Shown: positions 53,143 to 61,601 of the stretch, piece by piece
How positions within the stretch are numbered: position 1 is the first letter of the stretch
Layout of the letters: every line of letters begins with the position of its first letter
Assembly: GCA_045565015.1 (NCBI GenBank)
Contig: JBJLGD010000038.1
Span: 36,977 to 100,976, forward strand
From: GCA-2697345 sp045565015
Lineage (GTDB): Bacteria; Pseudomonadota; Alphaproteobacteria; Rhodobacterales; Rhodobacteraceae
Length of the DNA: 64,000 nt
Direction of reading: 5' to 3'
Notes under the pieces: generated by a model
Databases searched by the model: none
The model's input: the letters and a program-made list of their open reading frames with translations, nothing else
What the model was told of the DNA's origin: nothing
Program-made: the position numbers and the translations under genes

Positions 53143-54879
53143 ATGGAAAGAAAATTGAGTACTATTTTGGCGTTAGATGTAGTAGGTTTTAGTAAGCTAA
53201 TGGCTACTGATGAAGATATGACATTAGCTGTATTGAAGCAAAGACGAGAACTTATTGACTTGATAATTGTTGAACATGGTGGTCGAATGTTTGGCAGCGC
53301 TGGCGATAGCGTAATTGCTGAATTCCCAAGCCCCGTTAAGGCAACAGAGTGTGCTGTAAAAATCCAATCTAAGATGCAAGCCATAAATGAGAATATTCCA
53401 GAAAACCAGAAAATGAGATTCAGAGTAGGGGTTAATATTGGTGACGTAATGATTGCAGATGATAACCTTTATGGGGATGCAATAAATGTTGCGGCAAGAT
53501 TAGAGGCCAAGGCTGAACCGGAAGGAATATGTATATCGAAATCGGTTTTTGATATGGTTAGCGAAAAAGTTAAAGCTTCATTTGAAAATGCAGGTAAGTT
53601 GGACCTAAAAAATATCGAGGTACCCGTCGAAGCGTATTTTGTTATTCAGAGCAAAGGTGCGGCTCGTTTTATGCAGCATACAGAAGCACCGGCACTTAAA
53701 CTGGACAAAGCTGAAGCGGGATCCTTGGCCGTGACCATGTTCAAAAGTCTTAGTAGTGATGAAGAGCAAGGTTATTTCTGTGAAGGATTTTCTGAAGACC
53801 TCGTGTCTGCACTGTCAAGATATAATAAGCTTTTTGTTGTTTCGAGTGCTGCTAGTTTCGCCTATAGAGAAAAGGCTAAATCTCCAAAAGAAATTGGGAC
53901 CGAATTAGGTGTAAGATATATACTTGAGGGTAGCGTTAGAAAACTTGGGCCCAGAATGCGAATTAGTGCAAGCTTAATATCTGCTGAAAAAGAAAACACA
54001 TTGTGGTCTAATAATTTTGATACAACAATGGATGAAATTTTTGATATTCAAGATGAATTGGTTGAAACAATAGTTGCTACATTAGTCGGTAGGGTGGAAG
54101 CGGAAGAGGAAAAACAATTGAGTCTCGTCAGACCTGAAAATCTCGAGGCTTATGATCTTGTTTTACAAGGATTGGTTCATCATAGACGTAGTGGTATTAC
54201 CAAAGAAAATGCGCAATTAGCCCATGATCATTTTGCGAAAGCTGTAGAGTTAGATCCAAACTACGCCAGAGCTCATGCTTGGAAGGCATGCTCATTGTCA
54301 AATTTAGCCTCTTGGAATGCTAATGAAATGGACTTTGATTGGTTTTCTGAATGTGATGCATCTGTTTCAAAAGCTCTAGAAATAGATAGTAATGATCCGG
54401 AAGCACATAGAATTATGGGTTCTATAAAATTGTCACAGCGAGATTTTCAATCAGCTAGATATCATCATGATAAAGCAAAAAGTTTGTGCCCTAGTGATTA
54501 CTATATAAGTGCGAAATGTGCTGAGGCATACACTTATATGGGAGAGCCAGAAGAAGCACGTCAAGAAATTACGAGAGCTATGCGCCTAAACCCATTTTGT
54601 CCAGATATTGTCTTTGAGGATGAGGGAGTGATTAATTTTTGGTTAGGAAGTCATAATGAGGCATTGGAAAGTTTTAATAAGCTTAAATCACCTACTGTGA
54701 AAAGCCTTTTTTATTCTGCTGCTAGTCAGGCAAAATTAGATAATGAAGTAAAAGCAAAAGAATCGCTGTCGCAAGCCTACACCCAATCAGGTTTGTCACT
54801 AGATCAATTTTTGGAAACTCAGAAGTATAAAAAACAGGAACAGATTGACGAGTTACGAGTTACTATCTCTTCAATATAG
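53143..54879 (+). CDS. Class III adenylate/guanylate cyclase with TolB-like and TPR regions
   Basis: 578 residues. A class III cyclase domain (residues 1-165) has metal Asp12 and Asp55 (LALDVVGFSKL, AGDSVIAEF) and the transition-state pair Asn115/Arg119 (INVAARLEAK). A middle region of the CadC/TolB-linked type (GYFCEGFSEDLVSALSR, YILEGSVRKLG) and at least three TPRs follow from about residue 340. Base specificity is unclear. The usual substrate Lys before GD is not in its normal place. ATG with AGGGA 8 bases upstream. No TM segment. Confidence 0.9.
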   Translation: MERKLSTILALDVVGFSKLMATDEDMTLAVLKQRRELIDLIIVEHGGRMFGSAGDSVIAEFPSPVKATECAVKIQSKMQAINENIPENQKMRFRVGVNIGDVMIADDNLYGDAINVAARLEAKAEPEGICISKSVFDMVSEKVKASFENAGKLDLKNIEVPVEAYFVIQSKGAARFMQHTEAPALKLDKAEAGSLAVTMFKSLSSDEEQGYFCEGFSEDLVSALSRYNKLFVVSSAASFAYREKAKSPKEIGTELGVRYILEGSVRKLGPRMRISASLISAEKENTLWSNNFDTTMDEIFDIQDELVETIVATLVGRVEAEEEKQLSLVRPENLEAYDLVLQGLVHHRRSGITKENAQLAHDHFAKAVELDPNYARAHAWKACSLSNLASWNANEMDFDWFSECDASVSKALEIDSNDPEAHRIMGSIKLSQRDFQSARYHHDKAKSLCPSDYYISAKCAEAYTYMGEPEEARQEITRAMRLNPFCPDIVFEDEGVINFWLGSHNEALESFNKLKSPTVKSLFYSAASQAKLDNEVKAKESLSQAYTQSGLSLDQFLETQKYKKQEQIDELRVTISSI

Positions 54880-54892
54880 TATTTCGGAAAAA

Positions 54893-55510
54893 TTAAGTGC
54901 GTTTAAACCAACAATAAACAAATTCCTGGGTCGTGTTAAATGGAGTATGATGTTCCTCTATTTTACTTCCTACAAGCTTAAAGTTTGAGCCAAGTTCTTT
55001 TGAGAGTTTTGTAACACTATATCTTTCGACGGTTAATCCACTACATTTTAGAGGACCGTCAGCACTAAAAGTAGCAATTAAAACGTACCCTCCTTTTTTG
55101 ATAGATTTAGATAATAACTCTTTATACCTTTGCCTACTTTCAGCTTTTGTTAAAAAGTGAAAAACTGCTCTATCATGCCAAAAGTCAAATTGTTCATCTA
55201 AGAAACTATACTCAGTAATATCACCAGTATGCCATTTTATTTTGTCAGAGTGCTCTACGAGGCGATTTTTTAAAAAGTTGACAGCAGAAGTAGATATATC
55301 GATCAGACTAAGGTTCAAGTGACCCTGCAAAATTAAGTCATCTAAAAGAGTTGACTCACCTCCACCTATATCGATGAGAGACTTTGCTTTGTCTGATTTC
55401 AGTTCATTAATTATAGAGAGCGAGGTTTTCAGATGTGGTGTATACCAACTCACAGAGTCAAAGTTCTTAGTTTGATAGACCCTTTCCCAGTGTGTTGCGT
55501 CAGAGCCCAT
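54893..55510 (-). CDS. Class I SAM-dependent methyltransferase
   Basis: 205 residues. The opening THWERVYQTKNFDSVSWYTP and SAM motif SLIDIGGGESTLLDDL are typical of a family spread across alphaproteobacteria, followed by the acidic LSLIDIS and motif II-like FDFWHDRAVFHFLT. The substrate is unknown (possibly a thiol or small acid). ATG with GGAGG 5 bases upstream. It converges with the cyclase gene (13-base gap). Confidence 0.87.
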   Translation of the reverse strand: MGSDATHWERVYQTKNFDSVSWYTPHLKTSLSIINELKSDKAKSLIDIGGGESTLLDDLILQGHLNLSLIDISTSAVNFLKNRLVEHSDKIKWHTGDITEYSFLDEQFDFWHDRAVFHFLTKAESRQRYKELLSKSIKKGGYVLIATFSADGPLKCSGLTVERYSVTKLSKELGSNFKLVGSKIEEHHTPFNTTQEFVYCWFKRT

Positions 55511-55705
55511 GGTACCTCCAAATAAAATCCTGATAAGACATTGTATAAATCAACCTTATTTTAAATATAGTTAAATAACGAGTCTTTCATAGATTTAATT
55601 AGTGAAGGTAATTTGCTCTGACTTTTTTTAAAGTAGTTTTTTGATTGCCAAAATGAGATCAAAATCTAAGTAAGGCTTTAGAAATTAATCTAAAGGTAAC
55701 AATTA

Positions 55706-56326
55706 TCAAAGATTTTGTAAGACCCGAGATTTTTCCAATGTTCCAAGCTCGTCTGCTTTCATCACTAGTGATACGAACTCATCATTTGTAACCATTTTAT
55801 CTAGAGTTTCACCCCAATGATCGAGTGATTTAAACCGATAAATTACACGCATCATCTCATGATCTGATCCGTGAATTACATTTCCTACCGCAAGACTCAC
55901 GTTGTGTGAACTCATCAACTTATCTAATTGTGGACATAGGGCCATTACGGATGCCATATTTGAGCGTGGCATACGATAATCTCTATGGACAGATATTGGG
56001 GTGGGCGTACTCGCAGGTGATCCGTACGTTAAACGTCCAATCCAAGGACCATTCATATTTGCTGCTTGATCTGATTGAGCTTTGCTCATTAGCTTAATCA
56101 TATTTGGGTCGTTGGAAAATGCTTGAAATGCCTTTGCTCCAGCTGAGAAATTTGGATATGCTGCATAAATATCAAAATCGCTAACCCTATCTCCTACTAT
56201 TACTTTAGTTGCCCAAGCGTTTGCTCCATGACTTCTCATGATCTCAACACCTTCGTGTACTCGAGACTGTGCCTCTTGCGCGCGTCCCGGTAAGGGACTG
56301 ACTTCTCTTACGGACATTATAGTCAT
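55706..56326 (-). CDS. Conserved protein of unknown function (dimeric alpha/beta barrel-like)
   Basis: 206 residues from the ATG that follows AGGA by 7 bases (a longer frame to 56383 has no ribosome site). Two similar halves, each with a strand-helix pattern (SVREVSPLPGRAQEAQSRVHE; later GNVIHGSDHEMMRVIYRF), suggest a pair of ABM/ferredoxin-like domains. No clear enzyme family. It is divergent from a TetR gene, so it may be its target. Confidence 0.65.
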   Translation of the reverse strand: MTIMSVREVSPLPGRAQEAQSRVHEGVEIMRSHGANAWATKVIVGDRVSDFDIYAAYPNFSAGAKAFQAFSNDPNMIKLMSKAQSDQAANMNGPWIGRLTYGSPASTPTPISVHRDYRMPRSNMASVMALCPQLDKLMSSHNVSLAVGNVIHGSDHEMMRVIYRFKSLDHWGETLDKMVTNDEFVSLVMKADELGTLEKSRVLQNL

Positions 56327-56489
56327 CTTGTATTCCTTTCTCAATTTAAACAACAAATGATTTTGTCTTAATCTTTTTATCAAGTTTTATTTTTAAAGAT
56401 ATAAAAAAAAATTAAAGTTTTGACTCATAATTTTATTAGAGACATTTGAAAATTTTAGATTTCTTTGCGAAAATATGACAATCTTATGT

Positions 56490-56518
56490 ACTTTTTTGTA
56501 CCTTTTGGTAAAAAAAGT
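56490..56518. promoter_or_regulatory. Imperfect inverted repeat between the unknown gene and tetR
   Basis: TACC-TTTT-GGTA forms the core of a longer imperfect dyad flanked by ACTTTTTT and AAAAAAGT. It lies in the A+T-rich divergent gap about 75 bases before the TetR start, a plausible TetR operator; the low complexity weakens the case. Confidence 0.3.
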
Positions 56519-56591
56519 GATTATTTATGGTTTTTTAAAAAAATTATGATATAAATTCATCCATAGGTAAAAAAACAGCAGGTATACAAAA

Positions 56592-57188
56592 ATGTTAAAC
56601 CCTAATTTAAGAGGTAGGCCTAGAAAAGCTTCGAAAGACGACTTGTCTGCCAGAGCAATGAAAATTTATGGTGAATATGGTATTTCAAATATTTCATTTA
56701 ATGAGGTGTGTAGAAAACTAGATATTGCTAAACCGAGTATTTATAGAACTTTTGGTGATGAGGACGGATTAGTTGCTGCTACTCTTGAGAATTATGCTGC
56801 AGAGGTAATTCCAAGTATGCTGGCAATTATAAAAAATGATCACGATTTTTCTGTACAGCTCGAGGAGCTTCAGGATTTAATTATGGCCGTTACGGAAGAA
56901 AATAGGGAGGGCTGCCTTTTACTGCAAGCCAGACGCCAAAAAGGAAATCTGGGTGATAAAGCTAAAACTCTACTATCAACTATAGATAAGAAGTTCACAG
57001 CGAGTGTCATGGTTTGGCTTGAGGAGTCTAAAAAGAGGGGGCAAGTTAGAAAGAATATAAGGGCTTCAAGTGGAGCTCAATTGATATTGTCTCAAATCGG
57101 CTTTGCCCAGTATAGTTTATCTATTGGTTTTTCGATTAAAGAGACTCGTGAAGTGATGGCTTTATCGCTTTCGTCATTAGTACATTAA
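56592..57188 (+). CDS. TetR family transcriptional regulator
   Basis: 198 residues. The N-terminal HTH is GRPRKASKDDLSARAMKIYGE and ISFNEVCRKLDIAKPSIYRTFGDEDGL (read in parts). The C-terminal ligand domain has a TetR_C pattern with GCLLLQARRQKG. ATG with AGGT about 9 bases upstream. The divergent partner is the 206-aa unknown protein and the HD gene follows on the same strand. The ligand is not evident. Confidence 0.9.
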   Translation: MLNPNLRGRPRKASKDDLSARAMKIYGEYGISNISFNEVCRKLDIAKPSIYRTFGDEDGLVAATLENYAAEVIPSMLAIIKNDHDFSVQLEELQDLIMAVTEENREGCLLLQARRQKGNLGDKAKTLLSTIDKKFTASVMVWLEESKKRGQVRKNIRASSGAQLILSQIGFAQYSLSIGFSIKETREVMALSLSSLVH

Positions 57189-57224
57189 TATTAGTTTTGC
57201 TTGCTGATCAAAAAGGATTTATCA

Positions 57225-57890
57225 GTGTTTCGGAGAAAGAGTAGACTCACTAGTCGAGAAGAATTTTTTGTTGATGAAAAAAGTTTAAGGTCATTATCTG
57301 AAGCTACAGGCTCTGAAAGTAATAAGAGTTATTGGAAAGCAAAACGATCGGGCCATGCATATCTCACCAAGCAAGAATCCTATAAAATGGAATATCCAAA
57401 ATTTTCAACAATTTTAAATCAAAAATTTTTTGAATTCATAGCTGAGCAGTTTGATTTAAACCATGATGGTAATCATGGATATGACCATTGGCTTAGAGTA
57501 TTATTAAATGGACGTATATTATGTGAACAAAATTCCGCAAATATAAAAGTCGTAGAGCTTTTTGCGTTATTACATGATAGCAAGCGAACCTCTGAAGATG
57601 CAGATTCTGATCATGGTGAGAGGGCAGCCATTTTCGCAGAGAGTTTGCGGGATACTTGGTTTAGTATTACTGACCAAGAAATGCGTCTTCTGCAGGATGC
57701 CTGTATTCTTCACTCAGAGGGTTTTAAGGATAAAGATGTTACTTTACAGACCTGTTGGGACGCTGATCGTTTAGACCATTTCCGATTTGAATCAGAAGTT
57801 GATTTCGCTTTATTGAGTGATGAATTAAAAAACCAGGATGAAATAATCTTTGATGCTCGGGAAAGATCAATTAATAGGGTTTTTACTTAA
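57225..57890 (+). CDS. HD-domain metal-dependent phosphohydrolase
   Basis: 221 residues from a GTG with AAGGA 7 bases upstream (a TTG at 57201 would add 8). The HD signature is ELFALLHDSKRTSED, with the earlier His in NHGYDHWLRVL and later His in ILHSEG. Such domains act on nucleotides or cyclic mono- or dinucleotides. It follows the TetR gene and its stop overlaps the hyuB-like stop convergently by 4 bases. Confidence 0.78.
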   Translation: MFRRKSRLTSREEFFVDEKSLRSLSEATGSESNKSYWKAKRSGHAYLTKQESYKMEYPKFSTILNQKFFEFIAEQFDLNHDGNHGYDHWLRVLLNGRILCEQNSANIKVVELFALLHDSKRTSEDADSDHGERAAIFAESLRDTWFSITDQEMRLLQDACILHSEGFKDKDVTLQTCWDADRLDHFRFESEVDFALLSDELKNQDEIIFDARERSINRVFT

Positions 57891-59497
57891 TATTTTGTTG
57901 TGAGTCCATTTTTAAAATCTATGCTGCGTTTGGCTTTGCTCCGTAAGCTAGGTTTACCAAATCCACCCCCACCAGGAGTTGTTAGACTGATTACTTGTCC
58001 TTTGGGAATCTCATAGTTGCCTTTGTCTTCTATTATAGTGCCATCGCTTACCATTACCTTTCCTTTGCCACCTCTTTTTCCTCCAGATCGCCCTACAGGG
58101 CCTTGTCTAGTTCTCTCAAAGGCCGCCGCTGAAAGAATGTAAGGCTCATTAGTTAGGGTTCCTATAACTATTTCTTGCCCTAATCCTCCTCTAAACTCGC
58201 CATTACCACCACTGTCAGGCTGGAATTCTTTTTTATGATAAATGACTGGCGCAGCTGCTTCTGCAATTTCTACTGAGACGGCACCGACACCTGAGGGAAA
58301 GGCTGTGGTTGATAGTCCGTCAGAATTAGGACGGGCGCCCATTCCCCCAAGAGCTACGTTAAGAGAACTAAAGGTTTTTTTCCCATTCCCTGTGAGAGAA
58401 ATTGTCCAAAGAGCTCCAGAGCTCTCAGATAAAATTTCTCCAGGTAGTGCCTTTGATAAACAGCCTAAGACCAAGTCTGGGAGAGCTTGTCCTATTACAT
58501 GCCGAGCTGTAACTGGACTAGGCTTTTCTGCACTTACAACTAAGCCTGATTGTGATAGTACTTGTATCCTAGATAACGAAGCAGCGTTATTGGGCACTTC
58601 TGGGCATATAGCAGCTTTAATACCGTAAGAGCCATAAGCTATAGAATAATTGAGAGGACAGTTAATTCCTCTACTAACGGCTTTGGAAGATTCAGATAAA
58701 TCCACAACAATTGATTTTTTCTTGATTTCCATCCTCGCTCTTAAAGTTATAGGTCTATCAAACCCATCGAGTTTTAAAGTATTTGTGTAAATTCCCTGAG
58801 GCAGGTTCCCTATACTCTTTTCCATAGCAAACTTAGATCGTTCATATATAAATTCTGTTACTTCATCTAAATTGGGTAACTGAAATTTGGTTAGTAGATT
58901 TTCTAATCTTTCCACACCGGAGTCATTACAACTCATCAATGATAAAATGTCACCTCTGGCTTCTTTAGGCACCCTTGAGTTTGCACTTATAATAGAAAGT
59001 AATTGTTCTTGAATTTCAAATTCTTTTCGTAAAAAAGAAACTGGAATTAAAGTTCCTTCTTCGTAAATACTTTTTGCTTCCGCTGACCATCCGAGGCCTC
59101 CGACGTCTGTAATATGACAGGTCGAAGCAAAGTAGTTAATAATTTTTTTATCTTTAAATACTGGAGTTACCACTATGAAATCGAATATGTGACCTGCGCC
59201 AATCCATGGATCATTCGTAATTAAAACATCACCTTTTTCAAGCGTACTTGGTGAGAGTTTTGAAAATATTTCGGTTAATGACTTAGCCATTGTATTCACG
59301 TGACCAGGCGTACCTGTTACAGCTTGCGCAATCATATTAAATTCTTTGTCAAATACACCAGCGGATAAATCCCCAGCCTCTCTAACGATTGGACCAAATG
59401 CCGCTTTAAGCAACGCATTGGCTTGTTCTTCGCAGACAGAGATTAAGCTATTCCAGATAATGTTCAGATTCACTATGTCTTTATCATTATGTTCCAA
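57887..59497 (-). CDS. Hydantoinase B/oxoprolinase family subunit
   Basis: 536 residues of the HyuB family, partner of HyuA in ATP-dependent ring-opening of hydantoins, 5-oxoproline or N-methylhydantoin. N-terminal GDLSAGVFDKEFNMIAQA, NDPWIGAGHIFDF, CHITDVGGLGWSA and C-terminal PDSGGNGEFRGG and LTTPGGGGFGKP are visible. TTG start with GAGGAG 6 bases upstream, the ribosome site overlapping the HyuA stop. It is last gene of the DMFase-hydantoinase operon. Confidence 0.93.
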   Translation of the reverse strand: MEHNDKDIVNLNIIWNSLISVCEEQANALLKAAFGPIVREAGDLSAGVFDKEFNMIAQAVTGTPGHVNTMAKSLTEIFSKLSPSTLEKGDVLITNDPWIGAGHIFDFIVVTPVFKDKKIINYFASTCHITDVGGLGWSAEAKSIYEEGTLIPVSFLRKEFEIQEQLLSIISANSRVPKEARGDILSLMSCNDSGVERLENLLTKFQLPNLDEVTEFIYERSKFAMEKSIGNLPQGIYTNTLKLDGFDRPITLRARMEIKKKSIVVDLSESSKAVSRGINCPLNYSIAYGSYGIKAAICPEVPNNAASLSRIQVLSQSGLVVSAEKPSPVTARHVIGQALPDLVLGCLSKALPGEILSESSGALWTISLTGNGKKTFSSLNVALGGMGARPNSDGLSTTAFPSGVGAVSVEIAEAAAPVIYHKKEFQPDSGGNGEFRGGLGQEIVIGTLTNEPYILSAAAFERTRQGPVGRSGGKRGGKGKVMVSDGTIIEDKGNYEIPKGQVISLTTPGGGGFGKPSLRSKAKRSIDFKNGLTTKY

Positions 59498-59507
59498 ATT
59501 CGACTCC

Positions 59508-61601
59508 TCAATTAACTTTGGTTAAAATTAAATGATGGTGTGAGCTCTTAAAAGCATTCCAGTTTTTTGGAACTATAGTGGTAGTTTGTTGTTCACAGAT
59601 AACGCATGGACCTTGATAAACGGAATTTTCTGGTAGTTGCTCACGATTTAAAACTGCATATGATAAAAAGCCTTCAGATTGAGTGTCATACACCGGTATA
59701 TATTGGAAGGAGGCTTCATCATTATATTCTGGTAAGCTTACATTTCGAGAATATGTCTTTGAGGCATTAATCGAGATATTAGAACTTTTTCCTAAAACGA
59801 CTATTGAAACAAGTTCGATTTTATTTTCTGGCATAGAGAAGCCGAATTTCTCACGATACTTTTCTATAAAGTCTTGTATGAGCTGATTGATCTGATCATT
59901 GTTTTCAAGATAATTAGCAAGTGTAAGTGAGAATTCATGCCCTTGCCCCTGGTATCGAAGTTCGGCGTTTATATTGAATTCAATCTTATTTAAATTTGAA
60001 CCTACAGTAGTCAAAATTTTGTTAATTTTGTTCTTAGTTTTCTCAATAAAGTTCCTAATTTCATGAACTTTCAAATCATTTAGATTTTTAGAAAAGCTCT
60101 GAGCTATTTCATAGCTGATCGGGGCATATAAAAAACCTAGTGCAGACCCAACACCAGCGAGGTGTGGAATAATAACTTTATTAATATCAAGCTTTTCTGC
60201 AATTCCTACTGCATGAATAGGGCCACCACCCCCAGATGCAACAAGGCAAAAATCCCTAGTGTTTTTACCTAATTCTATTCCATGAATTCTGGCAGCATTT
60301 GCCATTAGCTCCTCACCAATTTCAACGATCCCTGATGCGGCACCAGAAATAGATTTAAAATCTAATGGCGTAACAATCTCTTTGATAATTGCTAATTTCG
60401 ATTTATTTTCTGATAGAGGGATGCTTCCACCTGCAAAAGTTTCTTTGGATATTCTACCTAAGAGTAAGTTGGCGTCTGTTACAGTAGGTTTAGTTCCTCC
60501 CATATCGTAGCATACTGGTCCTGGTTTCGAGCTAGCACTCTCTGGTCCTACAGCTAATCTACCTAGACTATCTCGCCTTGCTATTGAACCACCACCAGCA
60601 CCAATTTCAACTAGATCCATAGCAGGAATTCTTAACGGAAGTCCGCTCCCACTTTTATTTTTCCAGGCGCGAGCGACCTCAAACCTTCTTGTTATCACTG
60701 GGTCACCTTTATCTAGATAACAAATCTTCGCTGTAGTACCTCCAATATCAAGAGCTATGGAATTCTTCTCTTTTAATTCGTTTGAAATTTTGCTTGCCAA
60801 AATTATACCCCCAGCCGGACCTGACTCGACTAGCCGTATTGGAATTTTTTTCGCATGATTGATACTTGTTAACCCACCACTTGAAGATAGAAGAAGAAAG
60901 CTTCCTTTAAAGCCGTCATTGTTAAGTTTATTATTAAATGAGTCTAGATAGTTGCTCATAAGAGGCCTTACATACGCATTTGCTACTGTAGTTGAAAACC
61001 GCTCAAACTCTCGAGCTTCGGGAGAGATATCTGAACTTATGCATACGGTAATTTTGGATGGAAGGTTTTTCCTTAAAAACTTTGCAACATATTGTTCATT
61101 TTTTGGATTAGCGTAAGAATGTAGAAAAGCTATCGCAACCGCCTCTATATCGTTTGAGATACATTCTTTTAGAACTTTATTTAATTCATCTGTATTAGGT
61201 TTTTTAAGTATTTTACCATCAACCAGACTTCTTTCAGTAAGGCCAAATCGGAGACTCCTCGGTACTAATGGCTCTGGCAGCTGTATATTAAGGTCATATT
61301 GATCAAAACGCTTCTCATATCTCATCTCCAAAACGTCTCGAAAACCTTTTGTGGTAACCAACGCAGTTTTTGCACCTTTGCGTTCAATTAGAGCATTTGC
61401 GGCGATCGTTGTACCGTGGATTATTGTATCAATTTCGGAAAGGCCCACCTTACAAGAATTTAGCAAAGTATGAATACCTTCAAGCGCAGCAGTTTCCGGA
61501 TTATTAGGAGTTGTTAAGATTTTTTTTGAAAAAACTTCTCCAGCATTTTCATAAACTATATCGGTAAATGTTCCACCAATATCAATACCAATCCTATTCA
61601 T
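59508..61601 (-). CDS. Hydantoinase A/oxoprolinase family subunit
   Basis: 697 residues from the ATG overlapping the DMFase-like stop (an in-frame TTG three codons earlier is possible). It is a HyuA-type ATPase half: RIGIDIGGTFTDIVYE is the phosphate-1 loop, GTTIAANALIERKGAKTA, ESGPAGGIILASK and SIALDIGGTTAKI are the ASKHA ATPase motifs, and LVASGGGGPIHAVGIAE lies near residue 450. It phosphorylates or activates a lactam/ureide for hydrolysis with HyuB (family knowledge). The substrate is undetermined. Confidence 0.93.
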   Translation of the reverse strand: MNRIGIDIGGTFTDIVYENAGEVFSKKILTTPNNPETAALEGIHTLLNSCKVGLSEIDTIIHGTTIAANALIERKGAKTALVTTKGFRDVLEMRYEKRFDQYDLNIQLPEPLVPRSLRFGLTERSLVDGKILKKPNTDELNKVLKECISNDIEAVAIAFLHSYANPKNEQYVAKFLRKNLPSKITVCISSDISPEAREFERFSTTVANAYVRPLMSNYLDSFNNKLNNDGFKGSFLLLSSSGGLTSINHAKKIPIRLVESGPAGGIILASKISNELKEKNSIALDIGGTTAKICYLDKGDPVITRRFEVARAWKNKSGSGLPLRIPAMDLVEIGAGGGSIARRDSLGRLAVGPESASSKPGPVCYDMGGTKPTVTDANLLLGRISKETFAGGSIPLSENKSKLAIIKEIVTPLDFKSISGAASGIVEIGEELMANAARIHGIELGKNTRDFCLVASGGGGPIHAVGIAEKLDINKVIIPHLAGVGSALGFLYAPISYEIAQSFSKNLNDLKVHEIRNFIEKTKNKINKILTTVGSNLNKIEFNINAELRYQGQGHEFSLTLANYLENNDQINQLIQDFIEKYREKFGFSMPENKIELVSIVVLGKSSNISINASKTYSRNVSLPEYNDEASFQYIPVYDTQSEGFLSYAVLNREQLPENSVYQGPCVICEQQTTTIVPKNWNAFKSSHHHLILTKVN

